Assembly (NCBI GenBank): GCA_020851635.1
Contig: JADZCJ010000044.1
Location: forward strand, 124,001-188,000
Direction of reading: 5' to 3'
Length of the DNA stretch: 64,000 nt
Origin: Anaerolineae bacterium
Lineage (GTDB): Bacteria > Chloroflexota > Anaerolineae > UBA4142 > SHND01
Part shown: in pieces, positions 1-9,245 of the stretch
Layout of the letters: every line of letters begins with the position of its first letter
How positions within the stretch are numbered: the stretch's first letter is position 1
Made by a program: the position numbers and the translations under genes
Notes under the pieces: generated by a model
The model's input: the letters and a program-made list of their open reading frames with translations, nothing else
Database searches by the model: none
What the model was told of the DNA's origin: nothing

Positions 1-1059
1 TCGAATCAATCTCCTGCACGCATCGGCGAGCGCGTCCGCACCCGCGGCGACCAACAGCTCTTGATCGTGCCGCGCATCCGTGCCTTCCAATCCTTCGGGC
101 GTGGTCACGACCGCTTTGCCCATCGCCATTGCTTCCAAGAGTTTGTTTTTGATACCGCCTGCCTCGCGCATCGGGACAACCATCACTTGCTGCTCCGCCA
201 CATACGGGCGCACATCTTGAACTGTGCCCGTTACCCGGATCCGCGTGTCGTCCGTCAACGCCAAAATATCGCGCGTAGGATTGCGCCCGATGATCGTAAA
301 AACCGCTTTGGGCACGGCTTGCCATACGCGCGGCATGACAGCTCGCGCAAAATAGAGCGCGGCGCGGCGGTTGGGGATATAGTCCATGACTCCCAAAAAA
401 CCAATGTGCGCGGGTTTTTCTGCATTGTTAATTGGCGCAAAATAATCCGTATCCACACCGTTCGGGATCACGCGCACAGCGAGCGTGGGTGCGAGGGATT
501 GCAAAAATTGCTGCTCTTGCGTCGTCACAACGCACACGCGCGTTCCCTTGAGATACTGCGTTGTCTCGTAGCGGCGCATTTTTTCAACCTGATAGCGCGC
601 ATATGCACGGTCGCGCAATGTCGGTCCGGTGGTCTGCCACTGTTCCAAAACCAGCGTGAGCGAATCGTGCGGCGCCAGCACGGTAGGTAGAGGTGCAACG
701 GCGTCGGTGTACTGTGCCATTTTCGCCGTGTCCAAATGCACCACATCAATCTCGAGCGCTTGGATCGCCTTTCGCAATGTCCCGCGCATTCGGTCCGAAT
801 CAACGCCACGCACCCAAACCGGCAGGGGGTCGGTAAAACTGGACAGCCACTTGCCCGCTTTGCTGGGGTTCGGTGGCAGCACGGTTCGCGTTTCAGCAAA
901 CCATTCGCGCATCTCTGCCGCCGTCCCATCCCGCTCTGCAAAGGTGACGAGAAACAATGTATGCTCCCGTGCTAACGCCCGCGCGAGATTGGCGACGATC
1001 AGGCGCGCTCCATCGTTGGGCGGGAAAGGCGGCGCGGGGGTCACAAACAAAATGTTCAC
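1..1059 (-). CDS. Glycosyltransferase family 4 (partial, runs off the window)
   Basis: The reading frame starts with GTG at 1059 and is open for 353 codons to the window edge, so the C-terminus is missing. It begins MNILFVTPAPPFPPNDGARL, a typical GT-B first strand and loop. Later come VIPNGVDTDYFAP, the GT4 hinge motif, IGFLGVMDYIPNR, and EAGGIKNKLLEAMAMGKAVV, which carries the nucleotide-sugar-binding glutamates. It resembles the PEP-CTERM/Stp1-type GT4 proteins. It likely transfers a sugar to a lipid-linked glycan at the cytoplasmic face of the membrane. The GTG overlaps the TGA of the upstream glycosyltransferase (GTGA), which implies translational coupling. Donor and acceptor cannot be read from sequence. 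Confidence 0.9.
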   Translation of the reverse strand, partial: MNILFVTPAPPFPPNDGARLIVANLARALAREHTLFLVTFAERDGTAAEMREWFAETRTVLPPNPSKAGKWLSSFTDPLPVWVRGVDSDRMRGTLRKAIQALEIDVVHLDTAKMAQYTDAVAPLPTVLAPHDSLTLVLEQWQTTGPTLRDRAYARYQVEKMRRYETTQYLKGTRVCVVTTQEQQFLQSLAPTLAVRVIPNGVDTDYFAPINNAEKPAHIGFLGVMDYIPNRRAALYFARAVMPRVWQAVPKAVFTIIGRNPTRDILALTDDTRIRVTGTVQDVRPYVAEQQVMVVPMREAGGIKNKLLEAMAMGKAVVTTPEGLEGTDARHDQELLVAAGADALADACRRLIR

Positions 1060-2213
1060 GTGCGGTCCTTGCCGAGCGCGTTCGTATACGCCCGCTCCAG
1101 CTGCGCGACGCTGTTTCGCAATGCATAGTGTGTCTCGACGCGCTTGCGACCATTGAACCCCAGCTCTCGCCGCAAGCGCGCATCGTTCAAGAGTTGAATG
1201 ACGCGCGCAGCCAGCGCACGTGGGTCCTTTGGCGGCACAAGAAAACCCGTTTCACCGTCCACAATCGTCTCGGAGGGTCCTCCCACGTTCGTGCTCACGA
1301 CCGGAATCGCGCACGCCATCGCTTCGATATTTGTCATCCCGTAGGTCTCGAAACCGGACGGGCACACCAGCACATCGCTCGAACAGAGGATGCGCGCCAC
1401 ATCCGCGCGAAACCCGCAAAACACCACCGCGCGCCGCAGACGTTCGTCGTTCCTCACGCGTTCGCGCACCATGTCTCGCGTTTCGTTTGCGTCGCGCGTG
1501 TCAAATGCCGCATCGCCGACAAACAAAAAACGCGCGCCGGGGACCGCGTCCAGAATCGCCGGCGCGGCATTCAGAAAATTTGCGTGCCCCTTGACCGATT
1601 GAAAGCGCGCGAGCAGTGTCACGACAGGCGCATTGGGCGCAACATCGAATTGGGCGAGAAACTCGACATCACGCGCGCCCGGCGAGAAAATTTCCGTGTC
1701 CACACCAAACGGAATGACCGCAATCTTGCCTGCCAGACGCGGGTTCGCATCCGTCAGACACCGTTTGATGTGCTGTGTCGGCGTCACAATCTGCGCCAAC
1801 ATTTTTTCGTAAAAGGTGGTCTTCCAACCGCGCTCCGCCTGCCACCACCCCCAGCTCGTCCACACGACAGGTATCCCGCGCAACTTGGCGACCGGCGCGG
1901 CGTAATACGCCCCTTCGGGATCGTTGCAGTGAATCAACGCGATCGCGTGTTTGTCCAGATATCCATTCAATCGCGCAAAAAAATCGAGCGAGACGGTCGG
2001 CAAAAATCCATGTTTGAAATACGGGAGTTGAAACGGAATCACCTCGACAGGAATAGCGTGCGCGCGCAGGGCATCCGCGAACGCGCCCGGCGTTCCACAA
2101 ATCACGCGCGGGGAAAATTCGCCGCGGGCGAGCGCGAGGATGTGCGACAATAAGCTGCTTTCGCCGCCGCCCAGTCCGCCGAGATACGAGAGATACAAGA
2201 TTTCTTTTGGCAC
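1056..2213 (-). CDS. Glycosyltransferase family 4
   Basis: 385 residues from a GTG start at 2213, the normal length for a GT-B enzyme. The N-terminus LYLSYLGGLGGGESSLLSHI is the acceptor-side Rossmann fold with a glycine-rich loop. VIPFGVDTEIFSPG marks the linker to the donor domain. PSGFETYGMTNIEAMACAIP carries the E-x7-E pattern of GT4 enzymes, followed by NVGGPSETIVDGETGFLVPP. The gene lies 11 bp downstream of the MurJ-like flippase gene and overlaps the next glycosyltransferase by GTGA, so all three are probably co-transcribed. Role inferred: one sugar-addition step in exopolysaccharide or cell-wall glycan assembly. The sugar is unknown. Confidence 0.92.
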   Translation of the reverse strand: MPKEILYLSYLGGLGGGESSLLSHILALARGEFSPRVICGTPGAFADALRAHAIPVEVIPFQLPYFKHGFLPTVSLDFFARLNGYLDKHAIALIHCNDPEGAYYAAPVAKLRGIPVVWTSWGWWQAERGWKTTFYEKMLAQIVTPTQHIKRCLTDANPRLAGKIAVIPFGVDTEIFSPGARDVEFLAQFDVAPNAPVVTLLARFQSVKGHANFLNAAPAILDAVPGARFLFVGDAAFDTRDANETRDMVRERVRNDERLRRAVVFCGFRADVARILCSSDVLVCPSGFETYGMTNIEAMACAIPVVSTNVGGPSETIVDGETGFLVPPKDPRALAARVIQLLNDARLRRELGFNGRKRVETHYALRNSVAQLERAYTNALGKDRT

Positions 2214-2224
2214 TCGAACTCACG

Positions 2225-3607
2225 CTATTTTTGAGGCTGCACGCTGCTGACCTGCGGCGATACGGGCAAATCGGGGAGTGCTGCATTGGCGGGCGCATCC
2301 TCGCGGGCAAGCCGCCGCCAAAAAAACCACAACCCCGCAATCGCAAAGAGCGCATCACCCAACGAGACGGCAAACGCAATGCCGAACAGACCCCATACAT
2401 TGGCGAGCAGGAACGCTCCGCCGACACTCGCGCCAATCGAAAGCGCGCTGAGCAAAATCGGCGCGAGTCGCGTCTTGAAGGCGGGCAGTCCGCGCACGAC
2501 CAGACCGCCGACCCCGCGCAGCGGCAGCCCCAACGACAGCCCGATCAAGACCGCCGCAGTCATTTGCGTCGCCTGCGCGTCGAACGCGCCGCGTTCCAGC
2601 AGAATCTGGATGAGCGGCGCCGCGCCCACAACCAACAATACCGCAAACGGCGTCAAGACGAGCAGCATCCGCCACACCGCGCGCGACCAATCGCGCCGCG
2701 CCTCGCTATAGCGCGCCGACGCGACCGCCGACGAAAATAAAGGGACATATGTCGTCCCAACCGCCGTCCCCAACACACCCATCGGAATATCGGCAAGCCG
2801 CTGTCCATAGCCCCACGCCGCCAATGTGCCCGCCCCCAGTGTGGAAAGCAGACTGCGGATCGCGATTTGCCCGATCTGCCAGCTGATCGAGCCAAACATA
2901 TAGGGCGGCAAATACGTCAGCATCAGCCAGGTCTGCGGGTGCCACACTCGCCATTTCAAGGCGATGCCGCGCTTGTGGGCGCGCACCCGCAGGACCAAAA
3001 AGAGCTGCAGGATGAGCAGCGCAAGCATCCGCCCCAGCATCATGCCGCGCACACCCCAATCCAGCCAGGAGACAAAAACAAAAAAAGACGTCAGGTTCAA
3101 CAACGCCAGCAACAGCGTGTTGACCGCCGCCGTCACAAAGTCCTGATAGGCATAACAAATGCCGAGCAGAATGCCCGCTGTCGCAAAGTAGACCAGTCCC
3201 GGCAGGATTATGGTTGTCAGCTCGCCCGCCAGCGCCTGCGTCGCGGGCGCCATCCCCGGTCCCATCACGACAATGATCCACGGCATTGCCGCCGCGAGCG
3301 CGGGAATCAAAACCAGCACCACCGCGGCGACGATCAACAGCAGCGAGACCGCGATGCTCCACGCCTCTGCGTCGCCCAGACGCGTGCGCGCGTCAATAAA
3401 CATCGGCGTAAAGACCACGCTCAATGTCACGAGCATCAAAAGATATTGTAACGCTTCGGGGAAAAAAATCGCGAGGGTGTATGCGTCCATGGCGGCGCCC
3501 GCGCCAAATGCGCGCGCCATGAGCACGGTCGTGAGAAATTGCAAAACGAGCGCGGCGGCGTTGGCAAACGCCAGAATCCCAATACCGCGCCAGATGGATT
3601 GCAGCAT
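2225..3607 (-). CDS. MurJ/MviN-like lipid flippase
   Basis: 460 residues, strongly hydrophobic throughout, with about 12-14 predicted membrane spans. The family is recognised by features such as ANAAALVLQFLTTVLMARAF at the start, the conserved MDAYTLAIFFPEALQ, the GYGQRLADIPMGVLGTAV stretch and LLERGAFDAQAT near residues 335-345. MurJ proteins flip lipid II. Copies inside polysaccharide clusters probably flip other undecaprenyl-linked oligosaccharides, and that is the inference here because glycosyltransferases lie on both sides. It is slightly shorter than housekeeping MurJ (about 500 residues). A second, unrelated flippase of Wzx type is at 31407-32951. The basic, proline-rich tail after the last span is unremarkable. 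Confidence 0.85.
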   Translation of the reverse strand: MLQSIWRGIGILAFANAAALVLQFLTTVLMARAFGAGAAMDAYTLAIFFPEALQYLLMLVTLSVVFTPMFIDARTRLGDAEAWSIAVSLLLIVAAVVLVLIPALAAAMPWIIVVMGPGMAPATQALAGELTTIILPGLVYFATAGILLGICYAYQDFVTAAVNTLLLALLNLTSFFVFVSWLDWGVRGMMLGRMLALLILQLFLVLRVRAHKRGIALKWRVWHPQTWLMLTYLPPYMFGSISWQIGQIAIRSLLSTLGAGTLAAWGYGQRLADIPMGVLGTAVGTTYVPLFSSAVASARYSEARRDWSRAVWRMLLVLTPFAVLLVVGAAPLIQILLERGAFDAQATQMTAAVLIGLSLGLPLRGVGGLVVRGLPAFKTRLAPILLSALSIGASVGGAFLLANVWGLFGIAFAVSLGDALFAIAGLWFFWRRLAREDAPANAALPDLPVSPQVSSVQPQK

Positions 3608-3701
3608 CGTTAGCGCACCAACTGCCGTCGGACCGGTCCGCCGTTCGTTTCAGAGACGCGGTCGTCGGCGCGCCCGCGTTCCGCCCAACTCCACCGGCTG
3701 T

Positions 3702-4556
3702 TCATTCCCGGACCACCAATCGGCGCGCGGACAAACGCATCGCCAACAACGCTCGCACGAGCAAATAGGCGGGCGTCCCAAAATGCTTTTTGTAATAGTA
3801 CAAAAAACTCTGCCAGTAAATATCGTGATACTTTTTTGGGGCGCGCGCCGTCGTGCTCTGTCCGCCGTAATGTGTCACCCGGGCGTCCGCCAAGTAATAA
3901 ATCTTCCAGCCCTGCTTGTGCAGACGATAACACCAGTCCACTTCTTCACTGTAAAGGAAATAGTTGGGGTCGAGCGGACCCGCCTGCGCCATTGCCTCCC
4001 GACGGACCAGCAGCGCCGCGCCCGAGACCGAGTCCACCTCGCGCACGCTCGCGCGGTCCCACTCGGCATAGATATTGTGTCTCTGCACAGGATTATTCGG
4101 AAATCGCGCATCCAATCCCAGCGCCTCAAAAATCCCAAACGCGAGCGTCGGAAAACGATTCGCCGTCCGCTGCAGCGACCCGTCGGGGTTCAGCAGCTGC
4201 GCCCCACATGCGCCCGCCTCGGGATGCGCGTCCATGAATCTCACCAGACGCTCCAAACAGTGCGGCAGGATTTCCGTGTCGTCGTTGAGAATCATGAGGT
4301 AGCGCCCCGTGCCCCGCTCCAGCGCGCGGTTGTGATTCGCCGAAAACCCCCGACGCTCTTTACTCTGCAAAACTATCACCTGTGGAAACTCACGATGCAG
4401 CATTTCAACACTGTTATCGGTCGAGGCATTGTCCACCACAATCACTTGGAGCATCAGGTCACGCGTATTGGCTTGAATCGAGCGCAGACAACGCTCCAGC
4501 ATGTCGCGATTGCTGGAATTTACAATCGAGACTGTCAGGTCGGGCGCCGCGTTCAT
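3702..4556 (-). CDS. Glycosyltransferase family 2 (rhamnosyltransferase-like)
   Basis: 284 residues, starting at the ATG that overlaps the upstream stop (ATGA at 4553-4556). An in-frame start seven codons earlier is less likely. GT2 hallmarks are visible: DLTVSIVNSSNRDMLERCLR, VIVVDNASTDNSVEML (nucleotide-binding Asp), RYLMILNDDTEILP (DxD-type metal motif), SGAALLVRREA and YFLYSEEVDWCYRLHKQGWK (catalytic ED region). The C-terminus HYGGQSTTARAPKKYHDIYW resembles WbbL/rhamnosyltransferase-type GT2 proteins. It probably extends a lipid-linked oligosaccharide from the cytoplasmic side. A 94-bp gap follows before the flippase gene. Donor specificity is not established. Confidence 0.92.
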   Translation of the reverse strand: MNAAPDLTVSIVNSSNRDMLERCLRSIQANTRDLMLQVIVVDNASTDNSVEMLHREFPQVIVLQSKERRGFSANHNRALERGTGRYLMILNDDTEILPHCLERLVRFMDAHPEAGACGAQLLNPDGSLQRTANRFPTLAFGIFEALGLDARFPNNPVQRHNIYAEWDRASVREVDSVSGAALLVRREAMAQAGPLDPNYFLYSEEVDWCYRLHKQGWKIYYLADARVTHYGGQSTTARAPKKYHDIYWQSFLYYYKKHFGTPAYLLVRALLAMRLSARRLVVRE

Positions 4557-6142
4557 CGCCGCGCGTACACCTGCCACCCGGCAATCGGTCCTACAGCATG
4601 ATACTGCCGCTTGAGTTGATTGATTTGTTTGCGGATGCGGGACGAATCGGCGGGGGTGAAATTCTCAAGCCCATAGCCGCGAGGGTCAACAATCAGCGCG
4701 GGCTTGTTTCTCAACACGTCGTCAAAATATCCTTCGACGCGTTCGGGCGTGGCAAACTCGGCAAACTCGAACGGAATCGTGTGAACATAGCGCGTCGGCG
4801 CGCGGCGGTCGGCAAACAGCAACAGGCGCGGCTCGAAACCGGGAATCAGCACCGTATCGTCGGGCGTCGTATGCTCGCGCATATAACTGACTACTTGCGG
4901 CGGCTCCAGCGCGCGCAGCTCGCGCGCGAACCGAATATCAAAATCAACCGCGGGCAGCGCGATAAAACCAACCCCGCACGCAAATCCAAGCGTCAGGAAT
5001 GCCCGCGTCTTTGCTGTCGTTGGCGCAGTCAATTCAAACAGCGCGCGACGGACGAGCCACAACAGCCACGCGCTCCAAAACGCCAGCACATAAAACAGCG
5101 CGACAAAGTAATGTCCAAATTCGCGCCGCGTCGTCGTCACCAGCACAATTTCGAGCGGCAGCGCGAGCGCGCAAATGCCAAACGCAGGGACCAGCTTGTC
5201 GGGGATGCGATTGCGCGCCCATATCAGGCACGCGACCCCGACCGCAAAACCCAACCCGCCATATACGATCAGACCCGTCAGCGATAACGCGGCAAAACCG
5301 GCGCGGAGCGCGTCCAATGTGCCCTCGACCAGTCCGAACCGCTGAGCGTAAATAACGTTGTATTGAAAAACAATCACGAGAAATTCGCCCAGCGCGCCCT
5401 GCCGCCACAACGCACCCAACACGATTCCGGCGACCAAAAGCGCGCCCGCGACTATCGGAGCGAGCTGCCGCGGCGCGTGCCGCGCCTCCCGTCTCGACCA
5501 TGCTCTGATCAAGATATACAAACCAATCGCCAGTCCGACGCCGATCATGTTGCTCTTGAGAAAAAAAATCGTGCCGACCAGTACCCCAATCCAAAAACCG
5601 CGCCAGCCGTATTCGCCCGCCCGTTCTGTCTCGACCTGCCATGCCAACCAGAGCGCGCCAAATTGAAGCGGCAGCGCAAACTCTTCGGTCATGTTCCCAT
5701 CGTCAATCAATTGGAAATACGCCAGCAGCCAGACGCCCGTGACAAGCAGCCCGATGGCAAGCCCAAAACCGCGCCGCAAAAGTTTGACGCTGAGCGTGAC
5801 TGCGCCAGCCACCGCGCAAAACGAAAGCAGCCACACCCCCCAGCGCCCGCCGCCGCCCAGCCACACACCCAGCGCGTTGAGATAGTAAATCAACGGCGGT
5901 TTCTGGTCCCACACATCCACATACAGCGTTTGTCCTTCCAACAAACGGTGCGCCACGTATTGAAAGGTGCCCGAATCGGGCCACACATACGGCATAAAGG
6001 CGGGACTGTGCAACAGCGTCACAAACAAAGCCGCCGCAATACACAGACCCCACACCATCCCCTCGCGCACCCGCGCATCTGCCCAAAAAGTGGACGCGAG
6101 GTCGGATTGCGCGAGTCTGACCTCAGGGATTGATTTCGACAT
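4553..6142 (-). CDS. GT-C membrane glycosyltransferase (ArnT/PMT-like)
   Basis: 529 residues with about 10-12 hydrophobic spans. Near residues 55-90 is WPDSGTFQYVAHRLLEG followed by YVDVWDQKPPLIYYLNALG. This is the first extracytoplasmic loop of GT-C enzymes, with the catalytic Asp after the first span and the KPPL motif typical of ArnT/GT39/GT83 relatives. A soluble C-terminal part (about residues 425-529) ends YHAVGPIAGWQVYARR. Such enzymes use polyprenyl-phosphate sugars as donors outside the membrane. It overlaps the GT2 gene by ATGA and the first glycoside hydrolase gene by 20 bp, so it sits mid-operon. It may decorate the exported polymer, which is an inference from context. Confidence 0.85.
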   Translation of the reverse strand: MSKSIPEVRLAQSDLASTFWADARVREGMVWGLCIAAALFVTLLHSPAFMPYVWPDSGTFQYVAHRLLEGQTLYVDVWDQKPPLIYYLNALGVWLGGGGRWGVWLLSFCAVAGAVTLSVKLLRRGFGLAIGLLVTGVWLLAYFQLIDDGNMTEEFALPLQFGALWLAWQVETERAGEYGWRGFWIGVLVGTIFFLKSNMIGVGLAIGLYILIRAWSRREARHAPRQLAPIVAGALLVAGIVLGALWRQGALGEFLVIVFQYNVIYAQRFGLVEGTLDALRAGFAALSLTGLIVYGGLGFAVGVACLIWARNRIPDKLVPAFGICALALPLEIVLVTTTRREFGHYFVALFYVLAFWSAWLLWLVRRALFELTAPTTAKTRAFLTLGFACGVGFIALPAVDFDIRFARELRALEPPQVVSYMREHTTPDDTVLIPGFEPRLLLFADRRAPTRYVHTIPFEFAEFATPERVEGYFDDVLRNKPALIVDPRGYGLENFTPADSSRIRKQINQLKRQYHAVGPIAGWQVYARR

Positions 6143-7577
6143 AGATCGGGGCAGGGGTCAGCTGGAGTTTTATCTTTTTGTCCCCTTGATGGGTATACCA
6201 GGTCGTGTTGCCGTACATGTCCGTGACCAACAGATGTCTTGCCTTGAATGTCTTGGTCTTGCCGTTTGGGTTCTTTGTATAAAACACATGCTTTTCGCGT
6301 TCCCCCTTGCCAAAGGTAAACTGCACCACATTCACCCCATTGCGCGCCTTGACCGGCGTATACCCGCGCAGCTGCTCACCCACAACCTGGAACGCAAAAA
6401 AAGAGGGTTTCGGCGTCTCGTCCTGGTCCACAATGCCAAATTTCCAATTCCCGCAGTTGGTGTGGACCACGCATGAATCAGGGAAATCTTGATACACCCA
6501 CCAAATCAGCGTCTTGATGTCATAAAAATAGCCCTGGATCATCAGCTGCGCGACCTGGCGCGCCTGTTCGTCGAGCGAGACCCCCCCCGCATCGGTGGAA
6601 TCGCCGGACAATTCAGTGATCACGAGTGGCAAATCCACCCCATATTTTGCCATCACCTCGCGGAGCGCCGCCGCTTTTGCGCCGACACCCACCTGGGTAT
6701 AGCGCCGCTGCCACACATGGTCATTGTAAAACTTGTAATCATTGAAACCGAGCGCGTCCGCGTATTTTTCGCCTTCCGGGAGCGGGTTGGCAGAGAGATA
6801 GCCAAGCAGATTGTCCAAAAAATGATAGTTGAAACAGCAGCCGCCGTTATACCAGTCCGGACGTGTCTCGGCGGTGAAATTGTCATACGACAACTGTCCG
6901 ATTGCAAGCCGCGCGTTCGGGTTGGCGGTATGCATCGCTTTCCAGACCGCGCGCATCATTTCGGCATAATCGGCAAAATCGGGATTGCCGTTCTGGTCCA
7001 GGTCCGCCTCGCCAAAACAGCCGCCGGAATGAAAACCCCGCGAATAGGTCATGCTGTCCACTTCGTTATACAGCGCCCAGTAGCGGACCGCCGGGTATCT
7101 TGCCGCCAGCGCGCCGACAAATTCCGCCATGTCGGCGTTGTCATAGACAGGTCCGCACGGCGTGTTGGATGCCCAGCTCGGATTGGTCAGGATCAACACA
7201 AACGGTTGGACCCCGTTGTTGGTGAGCGTGTTCAGTTGGCTGTCCGCAAACGTCCAGTCGTACTCTTGCGGCGAACGATTCGTCGGCTCGATCTGCCGCC
7301 AGCTCACGCTCGTTCGGTTGTAAACTCCACCCGCGGCGCGAAACAGGTCCATCATCGCCTGCGAACTCGCTACCTGGTCAACCGAGCTGTCACTTGCGCC
7401 CAGCGGCATTTCGATAGGCGGGCTGTATTCCCACGCGCGCTGTGCGAGCGGCACAAAGACGCGCGGCGTCAACGTTGCCCCTGTCGCATAGGCGCCCGCA
7501 CCCGTTGAACTGCCCAACAGCCACAAAAAACCAAGCCCGACAAGAACGGCGCGCAGCGCGGCGCGCGGTTGTCTCAT
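6123..7577 (-). CDS. Secreted clan-A glycoside hydrolase (PslG/GH39-like), paralogue 1
   Basis: 484 residues with an N-terminal signal or anchor (hydrophobic residues 9-30). The TIM barrel is read from VYNRTSVSWRQIEP, VQPFVLILTNPSW, YWALYNEVDSM (acid/base E172 after strand 4), ALGFNDYKFY, LVITELSGDS (nucleophile E322 on strand 7) and LIWWVYQDFPDS (strand 8). A short C-terminal beta domain follows. The closest general likeness is to PslG-type endoglycosidases found inside exopolysaccharide clusters, which trim the polymer in the periplasm or outside the cell. Between strand 4 and helix 4 lies an EF-hand-like loop, DLDQNGNPDFADY (residues 192-204). It is the first of three tandem paralogues, and its ATG overlaps the stop of the next one upstream. 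Substrate unknown. Confidence 0.82.
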   Translation of the reverse strand: MRQPRAALRAVLVGLGFLWLLGSSTGAGAYATGATLTPRVFVPLAQRAWEYSPPIEMPLGASDSSVDQVASSQAMMDLFRAAGGVYNRTSVSWRQIEPTNRSPQEYDWTFADSQLNTLTNNGVQPFVLILTNPSWASNTPCGPVYDNADMAEFVGALAARYPAVRYWALYNEVDSMTYSRGFHSGGCFGEADLDQNGNPDFADYAEMMRAVWKAMHTANPNARLAIGQLSYDNFTAETRPDWYNGGCCFNYHFLDNLLGYLSANPLPEGEKYADALGFNDYKFYNDHVWQRRYTQVGVGAKAAALREVMAKYGVDLPLVITELSGDSTDAGGVSLDEQARQVAQLMIQGYFYDIKTLIWWVYQDFPDSCVVHTNCGNWKFGIVDQDETPKPSFFAFQVVGEQLRGYTPVKARNGVNVVQFTFGKGEREKHVFYTKNPNGKTKTFKARHLLVTDMYGNTTWYTHQGDKKIKLQLTPAPIYVEINP

Positions 7578-9157
7578 TCGACCACCTGCACATATACCGG
7601 GAATTGATTCACCGCCAGACCGATGCGCCCCGCGCTTGGGTCTGTGTCTTTGGGAGACCCATCCGTGATTGCCTTGATTTCGCCATACATCGAGACCACC
7701 TGCAAAGTCCGGGCGGAAAACGCCAGCGTCACCGGATTTTCGGACGAGGACCAGACAACCGCTTTGCCCGCTCCGTCCCGCGTAAACACATAACCCTCGC
7801 CGCCATCCACTTGCAGCGGCTGCAAAAACGCTGCGCCGTTTAACTGATTCACCATCGTCTGATAAGCCGAGTATGACGGTTTCGGGTTAGCCGCCTGATC
7901 AATCAATCCAAATTTCCACGTGTTGGACGGCGCAGAGTTCGAGTCCGGAAAATCCTGGAATGTCCACCAGACCATGTGCATGATGCCGCTTGCCAACCCG
8001 CGCGTAAACGTCTTGACCGCAAACTCGCTCTGTTGATCGTCCCCGCGGCTTTGCGAGTTCGCGCCCGTTTCGCTGACCACCAGTCCGGCGGACACGCCAT
8101 AATCCGAAAGCAGTTGACGGAGCTTGTTTGCCTTGGCGCTCACGCCGACCCCGCCCACCTGTCGCTCCCAATAGGGTCCATAGATCGCATAAAAGTTGAA
8201 CGAGACATCATCAAAGTATCGCGCGCCCCCCGGCAGCGGGTTGGCGCGCACATAATCGAGGAGCTGTTCAATAAAATGATAGTTGAATGAACCGCCGCTC
8301 CCGCCGCCCGGATACCCGGGTGGTGCGCTGGCTTGATCAAAGTTGTCATACGCCAACGCGCCAACCAGCAGGCGTCCCTGCGGGTTGACCTGATGGAGCG
8401 CGCGCCATGCCACCCGCAGCTGCGCGGCATAGTCTTGATAATCGGGCACGCCATTCCCGTTCAGGTCATCGCCGCCAAAACAGCCCCCCGAACTGTTTTC
8501 CGCGCCCTTGGCGTTGTCCGGCTCGTTATACAACGCCCAATAGTGGACTCTGGGATAGCGGGTGAACAATTCACGCACAAACGTCTCGAATCCTTCCAAA
8601 TCATTCACCGGACCACACAGCGTGTTGGACGCCCACCCGGGATTATCCAGAATCAGCGTGAGCGGCTCGAAATTATGCTCAGTCAGCGTATTGATCATGT
8701 GATCGGTTGCGTCCCAGTCAAAACTCCCCCTGGTCTTTTCAATATCGCCCCACGTAACACTCGTGCGCACCACCTGCACCCCCGCTAGCGTTGCGAGGGC
8801 GCGCGCCGTTTCGTTATACATGATTTCGCCGTATGTGCTCGCGCCAAAATAGTTGACCGGCGCTTGCGCCGCGGGGACATCTGTCGGAGGAACGGCGGTC
8901 GGGACAGACGCGGGCGGGACCTCTGTCGCGCTCACGGGAGATGGAATGTCGGTCGCCGCCGGAGCGTCAGTCTGCTCAACGGCAGGGGGATTTGTCGCGG
9001 TCGCGGCGATGACAGCAGTCGGCGCAGCTGCCGCGCTCGTCGCGGGCGCCGTCGTGGGAGAGGGCGCGGGTGTTTCCGACTTTCCCGAGCACGCCGCGAG
9101 CATGGTCAATGCCAGCGCCAACCACAAAACAATGAAAATACGCAGATTCAGATACAT
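7574..9157 (-). CDS. Lipoprotein glycoside hydrolase (PslG/GH39-like), paralogue 2
   Basis: 527 residues from the ATG at 9157. An in-frame TTG four codons earlier is possible. The N-terminus is a lipoprotein signal ending LTMLAAC, so the mature protein is probably lipid-anchored. An Ala/Thr/Pro linker of about 75 residues (ATEVPPASVPTAVPPTDVP) precedes the barrel. Catalytic candidates are conserved with its neighbours: YWALYNEPDN (E212) and LVVSETGANS (E363). The EF-hand-like loop reads DLNGNGVPDYQD (residues 231-242). The third paralogue lies upstream across an 88-bp gap that holds a perfect 10-bp inverted repeat. The linker suggests the catalytic domain is held away from the membrane, acting on the exported glycan. 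Confidence 0.85.
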   Translation of the reverse strand: MYLNLRIFIVLWLALALTMLAACSGKSETPAPSPTTAPATSAAAAPTAVIAATATNPPAVEQTDAPAATDIPSPVSATEVPPASVPTAVPPTDVPAAQAPVNYFGASTYGEIMYNETARALATLAGVQVVRTSVTWGDIEKTRGSFDWDATDHMINTLTEHNFEPLTLILDNPGWASNTLCGPVNDLEGFETFVRELFTRYPRVHYWALYNEPDNAKGAENSSGGCFGGDDLNGNGVPDYQDYAAQLRVAWRALHQVNPQGRLLVGALAYDNFDQASAPPGYPGGGSGGSFNYHFIEQLLDYVRANPLPGGARYFDDVSFNFYAIYGPYWERQVGGVGVSAKANKLRQLLSDYGVSAGLVVSETGANSQSRGDDQQSEFAVKTFTRGLASGIMHMVWWTFQDFPDSNSAPSNTWKFGLIDQAANPKPSYSAYQTMVNQLNGAAFLQPLQVDGGEGYVFTRDGAGKAVVWSSSENPVTLAFSARTLQVVSMYGEIKAITDGSPKDTDPSAGRIGLAVNQFPVYVQVVE

Positions 9158-9172
9158 TGGTCTCGACAAGAC

Positions 9173-9209
9173 AAGAGCTAGCCCAACGAACGGTGCGCGG
9201 CTAGCTCTT
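9173..9209. repeat. 10-bp perfect inverted repeat (hairpin)
   Basis: AAGAGCTAGC at 9173-9182 and GCTAGCTCTT at 9200-9209 are exact reverse complements with a 17-base loop. The hairpin lies in the gap between the second and third glycoside hydrolase genes. There is no clean T-run after it on the minus strand, so it may be an mRNA processing or stabilising structure rather than a terminator. Confidence 0.55.
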
Positions 9210-9245
9210 GAGCTCTATCCTGTATTCGCGTCAACCACGCGGCAA

